This document shows, piece by piece, positions 1 through 9,240 of a stretch of DNA of 64,000 nt. The translations under genes and the position numbers were made by a program. The notes under the pieces were generated by a model, which ran no database searches, was not told the origin of the DNA, and was given only the letters and a program-made list of their open reading frames with translations. How positions within the stretch are numbered: position 1 is the first letter of the stretch; the number at the start of each line of letters is the position of its first letter. This DNA comes from Streptomyces katrae (GTDB lineage: Bacteria; Actinomycetota; Actinomycetes; Streptomycetales; Streptomycetaceae): the NCBI RefSeq assembly GCF_000717655.1, contig NZ_JNZY01000018.1, forward strand, positions 66,218-130,217, written 5' to 3'.

Positions 1-862
1 GCGCGTACTCGATGGAGATCCGGCGGCCGGACTTCTCGGCGTACTCCCAGGCCGCGTCGAGTACCTCGCGGACCTTCCAGCGGGTGTTCACGGGGACCAG
101 GGTGTCGCGCAGCTCGTCGTCCGGCGCGTGCAGCGAGACCGCGAGGCGGCACTTGAAGCCCTCGTCGGCGAACCGCAGCATCGCCGGGACCAAGCCCACG
201 GTGGAGACGGTGATGCCGCGCTGCGACAGGCCCAGGCCGTCGGGCTCGGGGTCGGTGAGGCGGCGGATCGCGCCGACGACCCGCTTGTAGTTCGCCAGCG
301 GCTCGCCCATGCCCATGAAGACGATGTTGGACAGCCGGGCCGGGCCGCCGGGGACCTCGCCGTCGCGCAGCGCGCGCATGCCGTCGACGATCTGGTGGAC
401 GATCTCGGCGGTGGACAGGTTGCGGTCCAGGCCCGCCTGGCCGGTGGCGCAGAACGGGCAGTTCATACCGCAGCCGGCCTGCGAGGAGATGCACATGGTG
501 ACCCGGTCGGGGTAGCGCATCAGCACGGACTCGACGAGCGTGCCGTCGTGCAGCTTCCACAGGGTCTTGCGGGTGGTGTCGTCGTCGCACGAGATGTGCC
601 GGACGACGTTCATCAGCTCGGGCAGCAGCTCCTGCTGGAGCTTCTCGCGGGAGCCCGCCGGGATGTCGGTCCACTCGGCCGGGTCGTGCGCGTACCGGGC
701 GAAGTAGTGCTGCGAGAGCTGCTTGGCCCGGAAGGGCTTCTCACCGATCGCGGCGACCGCCTCGCGCCGCTCCTCGGGCGTGAGGTCGGCGAGGTGCCGG
801 GGCGGCTTCTTGGCTCCGCGAGGGGCGACGAAGGTGAGCTCTCCCGGGACGGGGCGGGCCAT
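1..862 (-). CDS. rlmN: Dual-specificity 23S rRNA A2503/tRNA A37 C2-methyltransferase RlmN, partial (C-terminus beyond window)
   Basis: Radical-SAM enzyme that methylates C2 of adenine 2503 in 23S rRNA, and A37 of some tRNAs, using an iron-sulfur cluster and SAM. The protein starts [16 protein letters not shown]. The cluster motif CxxxCxxC is visible in the stretch [13 protein letters not shown], and the SAM-binding GMGEP motif lies in [11 protein letters not shown]. About 287 residues are present. The C-terminal part with the family's methyl-carrying cysteine lies outside the window. The ATG at 862 is preceded by GAGGAG at good spacing. It follows cdsA in the same direction but is separated from it by a strong hairpin at 884-915, so it probably has its own promoter. 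Confidence 0.95.
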   Translation of the reverse strand, partial: MARPVPGELTFVAPRGAKKPPRHLADLTPEERREAVAAIGEKPFRAKQLSQHYFARYAHDPAEWTDIPAGSREKLQQELLPELMNVVRHISCDDDTTRKTLWKLHDGTLVESVLMRYPDRVTMCISSQAGCGMNCPFCATGQAGLDRNLSTAEIVHQIVDGMRALRDGEVPGGPARLSNIVFMGMGEPLANYKRVVGAIRRLTDPEPDGLGLSQRGITVSTVGLVPAMLRFADEGFKCRLAVSLHAPDDELRDTLVPVNTRWKVREVLDAAWEYAEKSGRRISIEYA

Positions 863-883
863 GGCAGGTACTCCTCGTAAGAC

Positions 884-915
884 GAAAGGCGCGCCGCAGA
901 AGCAGCGCGCCTTTC
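884..915 (-). terminator. Hairpin between cdsA and rlmN
   Basis: An 11-bp perfect stem (GAAAGGCGCGC with GCGCGCCTTTC) closes a 10-nt loop. It lies after the cdsA stop and just before the rlmN start. The descending arm on the minus strand ends in CTTTCGTCTT, which is mildly U-rich. This fits an intrinsic terminator for the frr-cdsA unit, or an attenuator in the rlmN leader. Confidence 0.55.
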
Positions 916-1022
916 AAGAGTAACCGCCCGGACCCACCCGAAGCCTTCGGACGTACGTCGCCCCGGCTCAGCGGGGTCCCCCTGGTGAACCGCCCGCCGG
1001 CCGGAACCCGCGGAACCCGGTT

Positions 1023-2102
1023 TCAGCCGGTGCCGACGAAGGCCGCCAGCAGCAGCCACACCACCGGGGCGGTCGGCAGCAGGGAGTCGAGCCGGTCCAT
1101 GATGCCGCCGTGGCCCGGCAGCAGCGTGCCCATGTCCTTGATGCCCAGGTCCCGCTTGATCATCGACTCGCCGAGGTCGCCCAGCGTGGCGCTGACCGCG
1201 ACGGCGAGACCGAGCAGCAGGCCCTGCCACCAGGCGCCCCCGTCGATCAGGAACTCCATGCACAGCGCGCCGGCCCCCATTGCGAAGGCCACCGCGCCGA
1301 ACAGCCCCTCGCGGGTCTTGCCGGGGCTGATGCGCGGCGCCAGCTTGTGCTTGCCGAAGCGCCAGCCCACCGCGTAGGCCCCGGTGTCGCTGACCACGGT
1401 CAGGACCAGGAACGTGACCACCCGCTGCGGGCCGTCGTCGGCGGTGAGCAGCATCGCGACGAAGGTGGCCAGGAAGGGCACGTAGAACGCCGCGAAGACG
1501 CCTGCGGTGACGTCCTTGAGGTAGTCCTCGGGCGGTTCGGTCATCCGCCAGACCAGGACCGCCAGCGCGGTCAGGGCCATGGCCACCCAGGCGCCCTCGG
1601 CCCCGCGGACGTATCCGGCGATGACCATGGCGGCGCCGCCGACCGCGAGCGGGACGAGCGGCGCCTTGATGCCCTTCTTCTCCTGGAGCCGGGAGGTGAG
1701 CTCCCACAGGCCCACGACGACCGCGACGACGATGACGCCGACGAAGACCGCCTTCACGATGAACAGCGAAGCGAAGATCACCGCACCGAGGCCGACGCCG
1801 ACCCCTATGGCGGCACGCAGGTCGCGCCCCGCCCGCTTCTTCTGCGGCGGGGGCGAGGCGTCCTGCGGTGCCTGCGAGGGCGGAGGCGGGGGGCTGGGCA
1901 TGGGCTCCTGCGGCGGCGTCTCGGCGCGGAACGGGGGGCCGCCGCCGTCGGCGGCGGCCCCCCGATCGCGTGCTTCCCGGTCGTCGAAGTCACGGCCGGC
2001 GGCATCGGGCACGATGGGCATGGGCCGAGTGTGCGGGCCCACCAGCGCATCGTATGCGGGACCCGCCGGAACCTGCTCCGTGGCCCAGGGAGAGTCGTTC
2101 AT
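1023..2102 (-). CDS. cdsA: Phosphatidate cytidylyltransferase CdsA
   Basis: Integral membrane enzyme that makes CDP-diacylglycerol from phosphatidic acid and CTP, the precursor of cardiolipin, phosphatidylinositol and phosphatidylethanolamine. The 359-residue protein has a hydrophilic Pro-rich N-terminal tail of about 85 residues, then about eight hydrophobic segments. The C-terminal family signature is clear: SMIKRDLGIKDMG followed by GHGGIMDRLDSL. The start codon overlaps the frr stop as TGATG, so translation is probably coupled. The N-terminal extension rich in Pro is usual in Streptomyces homologues but is not seen in the short enteric enzymes. Confidence 0.95.
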   Translation of the reverse strand: MNDSPWATEQVPAGPAYDALVGPHTRPMPIVPDAAGRDFDDREARDRGAAADGGGPPFRAETPPQEPMPSPPPPPSQAPQDASPPPQKKRAGRDLRAAIGVGVGLGAVIFASLFIVKAVFVGVIVVAVVVGLWELTSRLQEKKGIKAPLVPLAVGGAAMVIAGYVRGAEGAWVAMALTALAVLVWRMTEPPEDYLKDVTAGVFAAFYVPFLATFVAMLLTADDGPQRVVTFLVLTVVSDTGAYAVGWRFGKHKLAPRISPGKTREGLFGAVAFAMGAGALCMEFLIDGGAWWQGLLLGLAVAVSATLGDLGESMIKRDLGIKDMGTLLPGHGGIMDRLDSLLPTAPVVWLLLAAFVGTG

Positions 2103-2659
2103 CAGACCTCGAGGAGCTCGGCTTCCTTGTGCTTGAGCAGCTCGTCGACCTGCGCGACGTACTTCGCGGTGGTGTCGTCGAGCTCCTTCTCCGCGCGGCG
2201 CACCTCGTCCTCGCCGGACTCCTTGTCCTTGACGAGCTTGTCGAGGGCGTCCTTCGCCTTACGGCGGATGGAGCGGATCGAGACCTTGGAGTCCTCGGCC
2301 TTGGTGCGCGCGACCTTGATGTACTCCTTGCGGCGGTCCTGCGTCAGCTCGGGGAAGGTCACCCGGATGATATTGCCGTCGTTGCTGGGGTTGACGCCCA
2401 GGTCGGAGTCGCGGATGGCCTGCTCGATGTTGCGCAGGGCGCTCTTGTCGAACGGGGTCACGATCGCCATGCGCGGCTCGGGCACCGAGAAGGACGCGAG
2501 CTGGTTGATGGGCGTGATGGCGCCGTAGTAGTCGGCCACGATCTTGTTGAACATCGCCGGGTGCGCACGACCGGTGCGGATCGCGGCAAAGTCTTCCTTG
2601 GCGACGACGACGGCCTTCTCCATCTTCTCCTCGGCCTCGAGGAGGATTTCTTCGATCAC
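2102..2659 (-). CDS. frr: Ribosome recycling factor
   Basis: Works with EF-G to split the post-termination ribosome. The 185-residue sequence ([16 protein letters not shown] to HKEAELLEV) matches the family over its full length, including the conserved [10 protein letters not shown] segment. Two GTG codons are adjacent, at 2662 and 2659, and an upstream ATG at 2674 would extend the protein. I chose 2659 because it gives the usual 185 residues and sits 6 nt from the AGGAG at its 5' side. It lies downstream of pyrH in the conserved pyrH-frr-cdsA order and overlaps cdsA by one base. Confidence 0.95.
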   Translation of the reverse strand: MIEEILLEAEEKMEKAVVVAKEDFAAIRTGRAHPAMFNKIVADYYGAITPINQLASFSVPEPRMAIVTPFDKSALRNIEQAIRDSDLGVNPSNDGNIIRVTFPELTQDRRKEYIKVARTKAEDSKVSIRSIRRKAKDALDKLVKDKESGEDEVRRAEKELDDTTAKYVAQVDELLKHKEAELLEV

Positions 2660-2744
2660 CACGTGCTCCTGCATGTCAGATTTGGATGGTTCAGGCGGGC
2701 GGGGCGGGCTCGGCCGGGTGGGGCCGGGCCCGGCGTCGGGACGC

Positions 2745-3524
2745 TCAGGCCCGGGTGCCCTGGTCGCTCACGAGCGTGCCGATCTTCTCACCCTTGACGG
2801 CGCGGGCGATATTGCCCTCGGCCAGCAGCTCGAAGACCAGGATCGGCAGCTTGTTGTCGCGGCACAGCGTGATGGCGGTGGCATCGGCGACCTTGAGGTC
2901 GCGCGAGAGCACCTCGCTGTACTCCAGCGCGTCGAACTTCACCGCGTCGGGGTTCTTCTTCGGGTCGGAGTCGTAGACCCCGTCGACGCCGTTCTTGCCC
3001 ATGAGCAGGGCCTCGGCGTCGATCTCCAGGGCACGCTGGGCGGCCGTGGTGTCGGTGGAGAAGTACGGCATGCCCATGCCGGCGCCGAAGATGACGACGC
3101 GGCCCTTCTCCAGGTGGCGTACGGCGCGCAGCGGGATGTACGGCTCCGCGACCTGGCCCATGGTGATGGCGGTCTGCACGCGCGAGTCGATGCCTTCCTT
3201 CTCCAGGAAGTCCTGGAGGGCGAGGCAGTTCATGACGGTGCCGAGCATGCCCATGTAGTCGGACCGCGCACGGTCCATGCCCCGCTGCTGCAGTTCGGCG
3301 CCGCGGAAGAAGTTTCCGCCGCCGATCACGACGGCGATCTCCGCGCCGTCACGGACCACCGCGGCGATTTCGCGCGCGATGGCATGGACGACGTCGGGGT
3401 CGACGCCCAGTCCTCCACCACCGGAGAAGGCTTCGCCCGACAGCTTCAGCATGAAGCGGCGGCCCTTCTTGTCGTGGTCGCTCTTGTCGTCGGAAGCGGT
3501 GTGGGGGTCCACGCCCTGATTCAT
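2745..3524 (-). CDS. pyrH: Uridylate kinase (UMP kinase)
   Basis: Phosphorylates UMP to UDP for pyrimidine nucleotide synthesis and belongs to the amino acid kinase fold. The protein is 259 residues. Visible motifs are [12 protein letters not shown] near residue 24, the GGGNFFRG nucleotide-binding loop, and the segment [14 protein letters not shown]. The ATG at 3524 follows GAGGAGATCTCC, so a longer in-frame reading from 3542 is unlikely. It is separated from tsf by a hairpin at 3552-3598 and lies upstream of frr. The first 20 residues are a polar, Asp/Lys-rich tail. Confidence 0.95.
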   Translation of the reverse strand: MNQGVDPHTASDDKSDHDKKGRRFMLKLSGEAFSGGGGLGVDPDVVHAIAREIAAVVRDGAEIAVVIGGGNFFRGAELQQRGMDRARSDYMGMLGTVMNCLALQDFLEKEGIDSRVQTAITMGQVAEPYIPLRAVRHLEKGRVVIFGAGMGMPYFSTDTTAAQRALEIDAEALLMGKNGVDGVYDSDPKKNPDAVKFDALEYSEVLSRDLKVADATAITLCRDNKLPILVFELLAEGNIARAVKGEKIGTLVSDQGTRA

Positions 3525-3551
3525 GGAGATCTCCTCGTGCACATACGAAGA

Positions 3552-3598
3552 AGGCCATTGCCGGTGGGTCCTCGCGGTTCCCTCTACGGCAATGGCCT
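3552..3598 (-). terminator. Hairpin between tsf and pyrH
   Basis: A perfect 12-bp inverted repeat (AGGCCATTGCCG with CGGCAATGGCCT) encloses 23 nt. It lies after the tsf stop and upstream of pyrH. No clear U tract follows, so it may be a factor-assisted terminator or a processing site rather than a classical intrinsic terminator. Confidence 0.5.
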
Positions 3599-3686
3599 CC
3601 TCGTCAGATCTGCGGTCGTTCCGCGCGCGGGCGGACGACTGCTTCAGACCCTACCGGGGTCCGGTGTCCGTCGTGTACGGACGGAC

Positions 3687-4523
3687 TCAGATGCCGACCT
3701 TGATGCGCGAGAAGCGCTTCAGGGTGACACCGGCCTCGTCCAGGACCTTCTGGACGGACTTCTTGTTGTCCAGCGCGTACGGCTGGCCGAGGAGGGTGGC
3801 CTCCTTGAAGAAGCCGTTGACGCGACCCTCGACGATCTTGGCGATGGCAGCCTCGGGCTTGCCCTCCGCGCGGGTGACCTCTTCGGCGATGCGGCGCTCG
3901 GACTCGACCTTGTCGGCCGGGACGTCCTCGGCGGAGAGCCACTGCGGGGCGAACGCGGCGATGTGCTGCGCGACGCCGCGGGCGACCTCGGCGTTCTCCT
4001 TGTCGAGCTCGACCAGGACGCCGATCTGGAACGGCAGGTCGGGCATGGTGCGGTGCATGTACGCGGTGACGTAACCGTCGGCGAACTGCGCGAAGCGGTC
4101 CAGGACGATCTTCTCGCCGAGGTTCGCGTTCGCCTCGTCCACGAAGGCGGTGACGGTCTTGCCGGGCTCGATCTCGGACGCGAGCAGCGCCTCGATGTCG
4201 GCCGGGGAGGTGGCGGCGACGTGCGCGGCCAGCTGATTGGCGACGGCCAGGAACTTCTCGCCCTTGGCGACGAAGTCCGTCTCGCACTTCAGCTCGACGA
4301 TGACACCGGAGGTGTTGTCGTCGGCGATGAGGGAGACGACGGCACCGTTCTCGGCAGAACGGCCCTCGCGCTTGGCGACGCCCTTCTGACCCTTGATACG
4401 GAGGGCCTCCATGGCCTTGTCGACGTCGCCGTCGGCCTCGACCAGCGCGTTCTTGCAGTCCAGCATGCCGGCGCCGGTGAGCTCGCGGAGCTTCTTGACG
4501 TCAGCGGCGGTGTAGTTCGCCAT
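3687..4523 (-). CDS. tsf: Elongation factor Ts
   Basis: Guanine nucleotide exchange factor for EF-Tu. The 278-residue protein begins with the UBA-like domain (TAADVKKLRELTGAGMLDCK) and contains the conserved core TDFVAKG and the C-terminal dimerisation region. The length is typical for actinobacteria. The ATG lies downstream of a GAGAGA-type ribosome binding site. It follows rpsB, with a 135-base gap that holds two strong hairpins. Confidence 0.97.
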   Translation of the reverse strand: MANYTAADVKKLRELTGAGMLDCKNALVEADGDVDKAMEALRIKGQKGVAKREGRSAENGAVVSLIADDNTSGVIVELKCETDFVAKGEKFLAVANQLAAHVAATSPADIEALLASEIEPGKTVTAFVDEANANLGEKIVLDRFAQFADGYVTAYMHRTMPDLPFQIGVLVELDKENAEVARGVAQHIAAFAPQWLSAEDVPADKVESERRIAEEVTRAEGKPEAAIAKIVEGRVNGFFKEATLLGQPYALDNKKSVQKVLDEAGVTLKRFSRIKVGI

Positions 4524-4563
4524 GAGTCTGTGATTCTCTCTCGAAGTCGTAGATCTACGGGTG

Positions 4564-4607
4564 AACGGCGGAGGCGCCGCGCTTTTGGCGCGGCTCCCCC
4601 GCCGTCA
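4564..4607 (-). terminator. Hairpin in the rpsB-tsf gap (tsf-proximal)
   Basis: Outer arms ACGGCGG and CCGCCGT enclose an inner GCCGCGC/GCGCGGC stem with a loop containing four A on the minus strand. It lies 3' of rpsB, between it and tsf. Together with the neighbouring hairpin it probably lowers tsf transcription relative to rpsB, or marks an RNA processing site. Confidence 0.45.
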
Positions 4608-4620
4608 TCGTCCGTGCTGC

Positions 4621-4650
4621 GAGTGCCCGGCGCATGAACGCCGGGCGCTC
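4621..4650 (-). terminator. Hairpin immediately after rpsB
   Basis: A 12-bp stem with one G-U pair (GAGTGCCCGGCG with CGCCGGGCGCTC) closes a 6-nt loop, and begins about 10 bases after the rpsB stop codon. No U tract is present. Confidence 0.5.
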
Positions 4651-4658
4651 TCAGTGGG

Positions 4659-5582
4659 TCAGGCCTGCTCGGCGTCGGCGGCCGGGGCCTCTGCGGCCGG
4701 GGCCTCTGCGGCCGGGGCCTCTGCGGCCGGGGCCTCGACAGCCTCGGCGGCCGGGGCCTCGACAGCGGCCTCGGCCGGAGCGGCCTCGGCGTCGTCGGCC
4801 TTCTTCTCGCCCTCGAGCAGGTCGCGCTCCCACTCGGCGAGCGGCTCGGCGGCGGCCTTCTCGCCCGGCTTCGAGTCACCGGTCGCAGCGCCGGAGCGGG
4901 CGATGAGGCCCTCGGCGACGGCGTCGGCGATCACGCGGGTGAGCAGGGTGACGGAACGGATCGCGTCGTCGTTGCCCGGGATCTTGTAGTCGACCTCGTC
5001 GGGGTCGCAGTTGGTGTCGAGGATCGCGACGACCGGGATGTGGAGCTTGCGCGCCTCACCGACGGCGATGTGCTCCTTCTTGGTGTCGACGATCCAGACG
5101 GCGCTGGGAACCTTCGACATCTCGCGGATACCACCGAGGGTCTTCTCCAGCTTGGTCTTCTCGCGGGAGAGGACCAGGAGCTCCTTCTTGGTGAGACCCG
5201 AGGCGGCGACGTCCTCGAAGTCGATCGCCTCAAGCTCCTTCAGACGCTGGAGGCGCTTGTAGACGGTGGAGAAGTTGGTGAGCATGCCACCCAGCCAGCG
5301 CTGGTTGACGTACGGCATACCAACGCGCGTCGCCTGCTCGGCGATGGCCTCCTGGGCCTGCTTCTTGGTACCGACGAACATGATGGAGCCGCCGTGGGCA
5401 ACGGTCTCCTTGACGAACTCGTAGGCGCGGTCGATGTACGACAGCGACTGGAGCAGGTCGATGATGTAGATGCCGTTGCGCTCCGTGAAGATGAAGCGCT
5501 TCATCTTCGGGTTCCAGCGACGGGTCTGGTGACCGAAGTGGACGCCGCTTTCCAGCAGCTCCCGCATCGTAACGACGGCCAT
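4659..5582 (-). CDS. rpsB: 30S ribosomal protein S2
   Basis: Small-subunit protein that helps bind S1-like proteins and mRNA. The body matches S2 from [20 protein letters not shown] to about residue 255. A low-complexity C-terminal tail of about 45 residues follows, built from repeats of EAPAA/AEAPA. Such acidic Ala-rich tails are common in actinobacterial S2. The start is the second of two in-frame ATGs (5588 and 5582). The one at 5582 has AAGGAG at proper spacing, whereas the first abuts the Shine-Dalgarno sequence. Total length is 307 residues. tsf lies downstream. Confidence 0.97.
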   Translation of the reverse strand: MAVVTMRELLESGVHFGHQTRRWNPKMKRFIFTERNGIYIIDLLQSLSYIDRAYEFVKETVAHGGSIMFVGTKKQAQEAIAEQATRVGMPYVNQRWLGGMLTNFSTVYKRLQRLKELEAIDFEDVAASGLTKKELLVLSREKTKLEKTLGGIREMSKVPSAVWIVDTKKEHIAVGEARKLHIPVVAILDTNCDPDEVDYKIPGNDDAIRSVTLLTRVIADAVAEGLIARSGAATGDSKPGEKAAAEPLAEWERDLLEGEKKADDAEAAPAEAAVEAPAAEAVEAPAAEAPAAEAPAAEAPAADAEQA

Positions 5583-5615
5583 GGCCATCTCCTTGGTTTC
5601 TCGGTTTGGTTCCTG

Positions 5616-5693
5616 ACGCCCCACCGCGCCCTGCCCCCGAGAAGGGGACCGAGAGACGCTTCCACCCGGCCTGAGCGGCTGGTGCTGGGGCGT
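5616..5693 (-). promoter_or_regulatory. Structured 5' leader of rpsB
   Basis: An 8-bp inverted repeat (ACGCCCCA with TGGGGCGT) encloses about 62 nt that also contain a CCCC/GGGG hairpin. It sits 34 bases upstream of the rpsB start on the transcribed strand. S2 autoregulates its operon in other bacteria through its leader RNA. Whether this structure does so is an inference. Confidence 0.3.
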
Positions 5694-5832
5694 GCGAAGT
5701 CGACCCGGTGACCCGGATCGCCGTAAGAAGTGTACGGGACCGGGCGGTATGCCAGGTGACGCCGTTGTCCACACCCGGCCGCTCGTCCACAGGCGCGGTC
5801 ACGCTGTGCGAGCCGGCGGCAACCTGGACGGC

Positions 5833-6300
5833 ATGACGACACTGCTGCTCACGCTGCTGCTGACCTTGACCCAGGCGCTCGCCCCGGGGATCCGGCCGCT
5901 GCCGCCCCCACTGGTGGTGGCCCGCTGGTGGGACCCGCCCCCGACCCCGTACGCGGCGGGGCACCGAGGGGTGGACCTGGCCGCCCCCGTGGGCGCGGAG
6001 CTCCGCGCGGTCGGACCGGGCCGGGTGCACTACGCGGGCCTGGTGGCCGGCCGCGGCGTCCTCTCCCTCACGCTCCCGGGCGGCCTGCGCACCACGTACG
6101 AACCGGTGCGGCCGCTGGTCGCGGAGGGCGAGGAGGTCACGGCGGGCCAGTTGGTCGCCGTCCTCACGGAAGGCACGCACTGCGGAAAGCCCTGTCTCCA
6201 CTGGGGCCTCCTCTCAGGCACCACGTACCTGAACCCCCTGGCCCTGCTCCCCCACCCGACCCCGAGACTCCTGCCCCACTCCGGCCTGGCCGGCGCTTGA
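5833..6300 (+). CDS. Secreted M23-family (LytM-like) peptidase domain protein
   Basis: Short exported protein of 155 residues with an N-terminal hydrophobic signal-like segment (MTTLLLTLLLTLTQALA) and a single peptidase M23 domain. The HRGVDLAAP stretch gives the first zinc-ligand motif (HxxxD). The usual second motif HxH appears as CLHWG, so its first His is Cys. The zinc-binding second His is kept. Substrates in the family are peptidoglycan cross-bridges. The start is weak: ATG at 5833 lacks a strong ribosome binding site. It is transcribed away from rpsB. Whether it is an active enzyme is uncertain. Confidence 0.8.
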   Translation: MTTLLLTLLLTLTQALAPGIRPLPPPLVVARWWDPPPTPYAAGHRGVDLAAPVGAELRAVGPGRVHYAGLVAGRGVLSLTLPGGLRTTYEPVRPLVAEGEEVTAGQLVAVLTEGTHCGKPCLHWGLLSGTTYLNPLALLPHPTPRLLPHSGLAGA

Positions 6301-6310
6301 GGCGAATCCG

Positions 6311-6331
6311 GCCCCGGGCGGCGCCCGGGGC
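6311..6331 (+). terminator. Hairpin after the M23 peptidase gene
   Basis: A 9-bp perfect GC stem (GCCCCGGGC, loop GGC, GCCCGGGGC) starts 11 bases after the stop codon. There is no T tract, which is usual for Streptomyces terminators. It lies at the left edge of a repeated extragenic sequence. Confidence 0.5.
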
Positions 6332-6333
6332 AA

Positions 6334-6357
6334 TTCCGGCCCCGCCGGCGTGTGAGG
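6334..6357 (+). repeat. REP-like extragenic repeat, copy 1
   Basis: Carries the core CCGGCCCCGCCGGCGTGTGA, which recurs with small changes at 25522-25545 (inverted), 25581-25604 and 62677-62697. Each copy lies at the end of a gene next to a hairpin. It lies between the M23 gene and the convergent TetR gene. Confidence 0.5.
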
Positions 6358-6393
6358 CGCGGGGGTCCGGGGAGAGGGGCCCCCGGGGGGGCC

Positions 6394-6975
6394 TCAGCCC
6401 CGTACGCCCCGCAGGGCCATGGCCACGGCCGCCTCCGTCACGACGGTGGGGTCCTCGGCAGCACCGAGCTCGATGCGCCGGACCGCAGCGTCCACCACAC
6501 CCTGCAGCAGCATCGCGGCAAGCCGGGGCTGCTCATGCCCCAGGGCCCCGAGCGCCTCCACGATCATCGCCACGAGCCCCCCGTGCGCAGCACGGATCTT
6601 CTCCCGCGCCCCCGCGTCCAGCTCACTGGCCGAGATCGCCACCACCGCCCGGTGCCGCCGGTCCCCGACTAGCCCCAGCTGGCTCCGCACGTAGGCCTCG
6701 ACCTTCGCCTCCGGCGACTGCGCCTGCTCCATCGCCGCCTCGATCTCGGCGGCCCAGACGGGGAAGTCCACGGCGCACAGCTCTTCGACCACGGCCGCGC
6801 GGGAGCGGAAGTACTCGTACACGGAGGACCGGGCGAGGCCCGTGCGCTCCGCCAGGGCGGGGAAGGTCAGCGCTTCCGTCCCGCCTTCGGACAACAGGGA
6901 GCGCGCAGCGTCCAGCAGGGCGCCGCGCTGCATCGACCGGTGCTCGGCCACGGAGGCCGCTCGAATCCTGGGCAC
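6394..6975 (-). CDS. TetR-family transcriptional regulator
   Basis: A 193-residue regulator with a typical TetR N-terminal helix-turn-helix. GALLDAARSLLSEGG leads into LTFPALAERTGLARSSVYEYF (about residues 18-60). The C-terminal ligand-binding half has no recognisable specificity. The start is a GTG at 6975. It follows whiG after only 28 bases on the same strand and may be cotranscribed with it. The target genes are unknown. The convergent M23 gene is a neighbour but not an obvious target. Confidence 0.85.
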   Translation of the reverse strand: MPRIRAASVAEHRSMQRGALLDAARSLLSEGGTEALTFPALAERTGLARSSVYEYFRSRAAVVEELCAVDFPVWAAEIEAAMEQAQSPEAKVEAYVRSQLGLVGDRRHRAVVAISASELDAGAREKIRAAHGGLVAMIVEALGALGHEQPRLAAMLLQGVVDAAVRRIELGAAEDPTVVTEAAVAMALRGVRG

Positions 6976-7003
6976 GCATCCACTCTACGGAGGTGCCGCA
7001 AGC

Positions 7004-7840
7004 TCACCGGCCGACATCCGCCAGCTTGGCCCGCAGTTGGAGCACCGACTTGGTGTGGATCTGGCTGACCCTGCTCTCCGTGACGCCCAGGACGTTGCCG
7101 ATCTCGGCCAGCGTGAGGCCCTCGTAGTAGTAGAGCGTCACCACGGTCTTCTCCCGCTCCGGCAGGGTGTTGATGGCCCGGGCAAGGAGCCTGCGCAGCT
7201 CGCGGTCCTCGGCCACCTCGACCGGGTTGTCGGCGGCGGTGTCCTCCAGGGTGTCCATCAGCGAGAGGCGGTCGCCGCCCTCGCCGCCGACGTGCAGCAG
7301 CTCCTCCAGGGCGACCACGTTGGCGAGCGACAACTGGCTGAACACGGCGTGGAGTTCCTCCACGCCGATGCCCATCTCGCCGGCGACCTCGTGCTCGGTC
7401 GGGGTGCGGCGCAGCTGGGCTTCGAGCGTGGCGTAGGCCCGCTCCACGGCCCGCGCCTTCTGCCGGACCGAGCGCGGGATCCAGTCCAGCGCCCGCAGCT
7501 CGTCGATCATCGCGCCCCGGATCCGGGTGATCGCGTACGTCTCGAACTTGATGGACCGGTCGATGTCGAACTTCTCGATGGCGTCGATCAGCCCGAAGAC
7601 CCCGGAGGAGACGAAGTCGGCCTGTTCGACATTGGGCGGCAGGCCCACGCTGACCCGGCCGGCCACGTACTTCACCAGGGGCGAGTAGTGCAGGATCAGC
7701 TGCTCCCGCAGCCGCTCGTCACCGCTTTCCTTGTACGAGCGCCACAGCACCTCGAGGGACGAGGGTGCGGTGGTCCGCACGCTGCCGCGGGCAGCGGGGG
7801 GCACCGCAGCGCGGTCAGACCCTGAGGTGTGCTGGGGCAT
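7004..7840 (-). CDS. whiG: RNA polymerase sigma factor WhiG (sporulation, FliA-type)
   Basis: Sigma-28-like factor that starts the aerial hyphae to spore transition in Streptomyces and activates whiH and whiI. The 278-residue protein has a sigma-70 region 2 ([18 protein letters not shown] to [15 protein letters not shown]), region 3 ([15 protein letters not shown]) and region 4 ([18 protein letters not shown], then [17 protein letters not shown]). I start it at the ATG at 7840 ([13 protein letters not shown]) because AAAGGCG precedes it, and this gives the length usual for the family. A longer reading to 7930 has no support. It lies downstream of dprA in the same direction. Confidence 0.96.
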   Translation of the reverse strand: MPQHTSGSDRAAVPPAARGSVRTTAPSSLEVLWRSYKESGDERLREQLILHYSPLVKYVAGRVSVGLPPNVEQADFVSSGVFGLIDAIEKFDIDRSIKFETYAITRIRGAMIDELRALDWIPRSVRQKARAVERAYATLEAQLRRTPTEHEVAGEMGIGVEELHAVFSQLSLANVVALEELLHVGGEGGDRLSLMDTLEDTAADNPVEVAEDRELRRLLARAINTLPEREKTVVTLYYYEGLTLAEIGNVLGVTESRVSQIHTKSVLQLRAKLADVGR

Positions 7841-8049
7841 GCTTCGCCTTTGCCGGAGCCGGATTCCTTGGGAGCGTAGCGTGACGGAAGTGTCGCGGTG
7901 CGCGAAGAGTACGGGATCGCGCGTGGGCACCGGGGCGTCGTGACTCGCGCGGGAGACCCGGGACCGGCGCCTGGCGCTCGGTCCCGGCAGCTGCCACCGG
8001 GAAGACCGCGTCTCTCATCGGCTTCACTCTTTCACCGGAACACCCCAGG

Positions 8050-9240
8050 TCAACGACCGCCTCGCCGGGTACCGCCGGTTTGTGTGCCTCCTTCAGGTGA
8101 TTGTGTGGTCAACTGCCAGCCCTCGCCCTGCCGTTCGACGAACCCCAGAGAGTGAAGTTCGTACAGTCTGCCGATGACTTCATCGGTGCCGGTGCCTGCT
8201 GCGAGGGCGACTTCGCCGGCGTGCACGAGCCGGCCGGCCGGGAGTGCTTCGAGCACGCGGGCGGTGTCCGGGTGCAGAAGGTCGCGGGCGAGCACCGGGC
8301 CGCGCCGCTCGGGAGCCAGCTCCCCCATGCCGCCGACCAGCTCGACGACCTCCGCGGCGTCCGTGACGAGCACCGCCTCGCCGCGCAGCAGTTCGTGCAC
8401 TCCGCCGGAGAGCCCGCTGGTGGCCGGTCCGGGGATGCCCATGGTGAACCGCCCGAGCTGCTGGGCCCGCCGGGCCGTGACCAGGGAGCCGCTTCGGTGG
8501 GCCGCCTCGACCACGACGGTGCCCCGGGTGAGGGCGGCGATGACCCGGTTGCGCAGGACGAACCGGCTGGGGGTCGGGTGGCTGCCGGGCGGCAGCTCGC
8601 CCAGCACCAGCCCTTGGTCGGCGATCCGCCCGAGCAGCCCGGCATGACCGCGGGGGTAGGCGACGTCCACCCCGCAGGCGAGCACCGCGGCCGTGGCGCC
8701 GCCCGAGGCGAGGGCGCCGCGATGGGCGGCGGCATCGACCCCGTACGCCGCCCCGGAGACCACCACCCAGCCCCGCTCGGCGAGCCCGGCGGCCAGGATC
8801 TGGGCCATGTGCGCGCCGTACGGGGTGCAGGCCCGGGCGCCGACCACGGCGACGGAACGCAGCGCCCACGTCCGCAGGTCCGGGCTGCCGCGGAGCCAGA
8901 GCCCGAGGGGCCGGGCGTCGCCAAGGTCGTCCAGCTGGGTCGGCCACTGCGCCGAGCCGGGGCAGACGAACCGGCCGCCGCTGCGGGCGGCGGTCGCCAG
9001 GTCCCGCCGCGGGTCGGCGAGCGCCGCCCGTCTGCGGTATCCGGCGAGCCGCTGCTCCCCCACCCCGGCCAGGGCCGCCGCCTCGGTGTCCGGCCCGGTC
9101 AGCAGCCGTATCAGCCCGACGGCGCCGTGCTCGCGCAGCCACCGTCCGCCGTGCTCGTCGCCGGGCTCCAGCACCCGGGTCAGCGCAGCCCGCGCCAACA
9201 GCTCCGCATCGAACCCCCCGGGCCCGGCGGATGTGCTCAT
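8050..9240 (-). CDS. dprA: DNA processing protein DprA (Smf)
   Basis: Rossmann-fold protein that binds single-stranded DNA and loads RecA in natural transformation. It is also widespread in non-competent bacteria. The protein is 396 residues. The core includes VAVVGARACTPYG, VSGAAYGVDAAAHRGAL, LACGVDVAYP and FVLRNRVIAALT, with the DprA winged-helix domain at the C-terminus (from about residue 310). The ATG at 9240 overlaps the comM stop by 4 bases (ATGA), so translation is coupled. Confidence 0.94.
   Translation of the reverse strand: MSTSAGPGGFDAELLARAALTRVLEPGDEHGGRWLREHGAVGLIRLLTGPDTEAAALAGVGEQRLAGYRRRAALADPRRDLATAARSGGRFVCPGSAQWPTQLDDLGDARPLGLWLRGSPDLRTWALRSVAVVGARACTPYGAHMAQILAAGLAERGWVVVSGAAYGVDAAAHRGALASGGATAAVLACGVDVAYPRGHAGLLGRIADQGLVLGELPPGSHPTPSRFVLRNRVIAALTRGTVVVEAAHRSGSLVTARRAQQLGRFTMGIPGPATSGLSGGVHELLRGEAVLVTDAAEVVELVGGMGELAPERRGPVLARDLLHPDTARVLEALPAGRLVHAGEVALAAGTGTDEVIGRLYELHSLGFVERQGEGWQLTTQSPEGGTQTGGTRRGGR

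Noticed and set aside
4670..4770. Regularly spaced repeats in the rpsB tail as a possible CRISPR array
   Set aside because: The short repeats encode the EAPAA motif of the S2 C-terminus in frame. There are no spacers.
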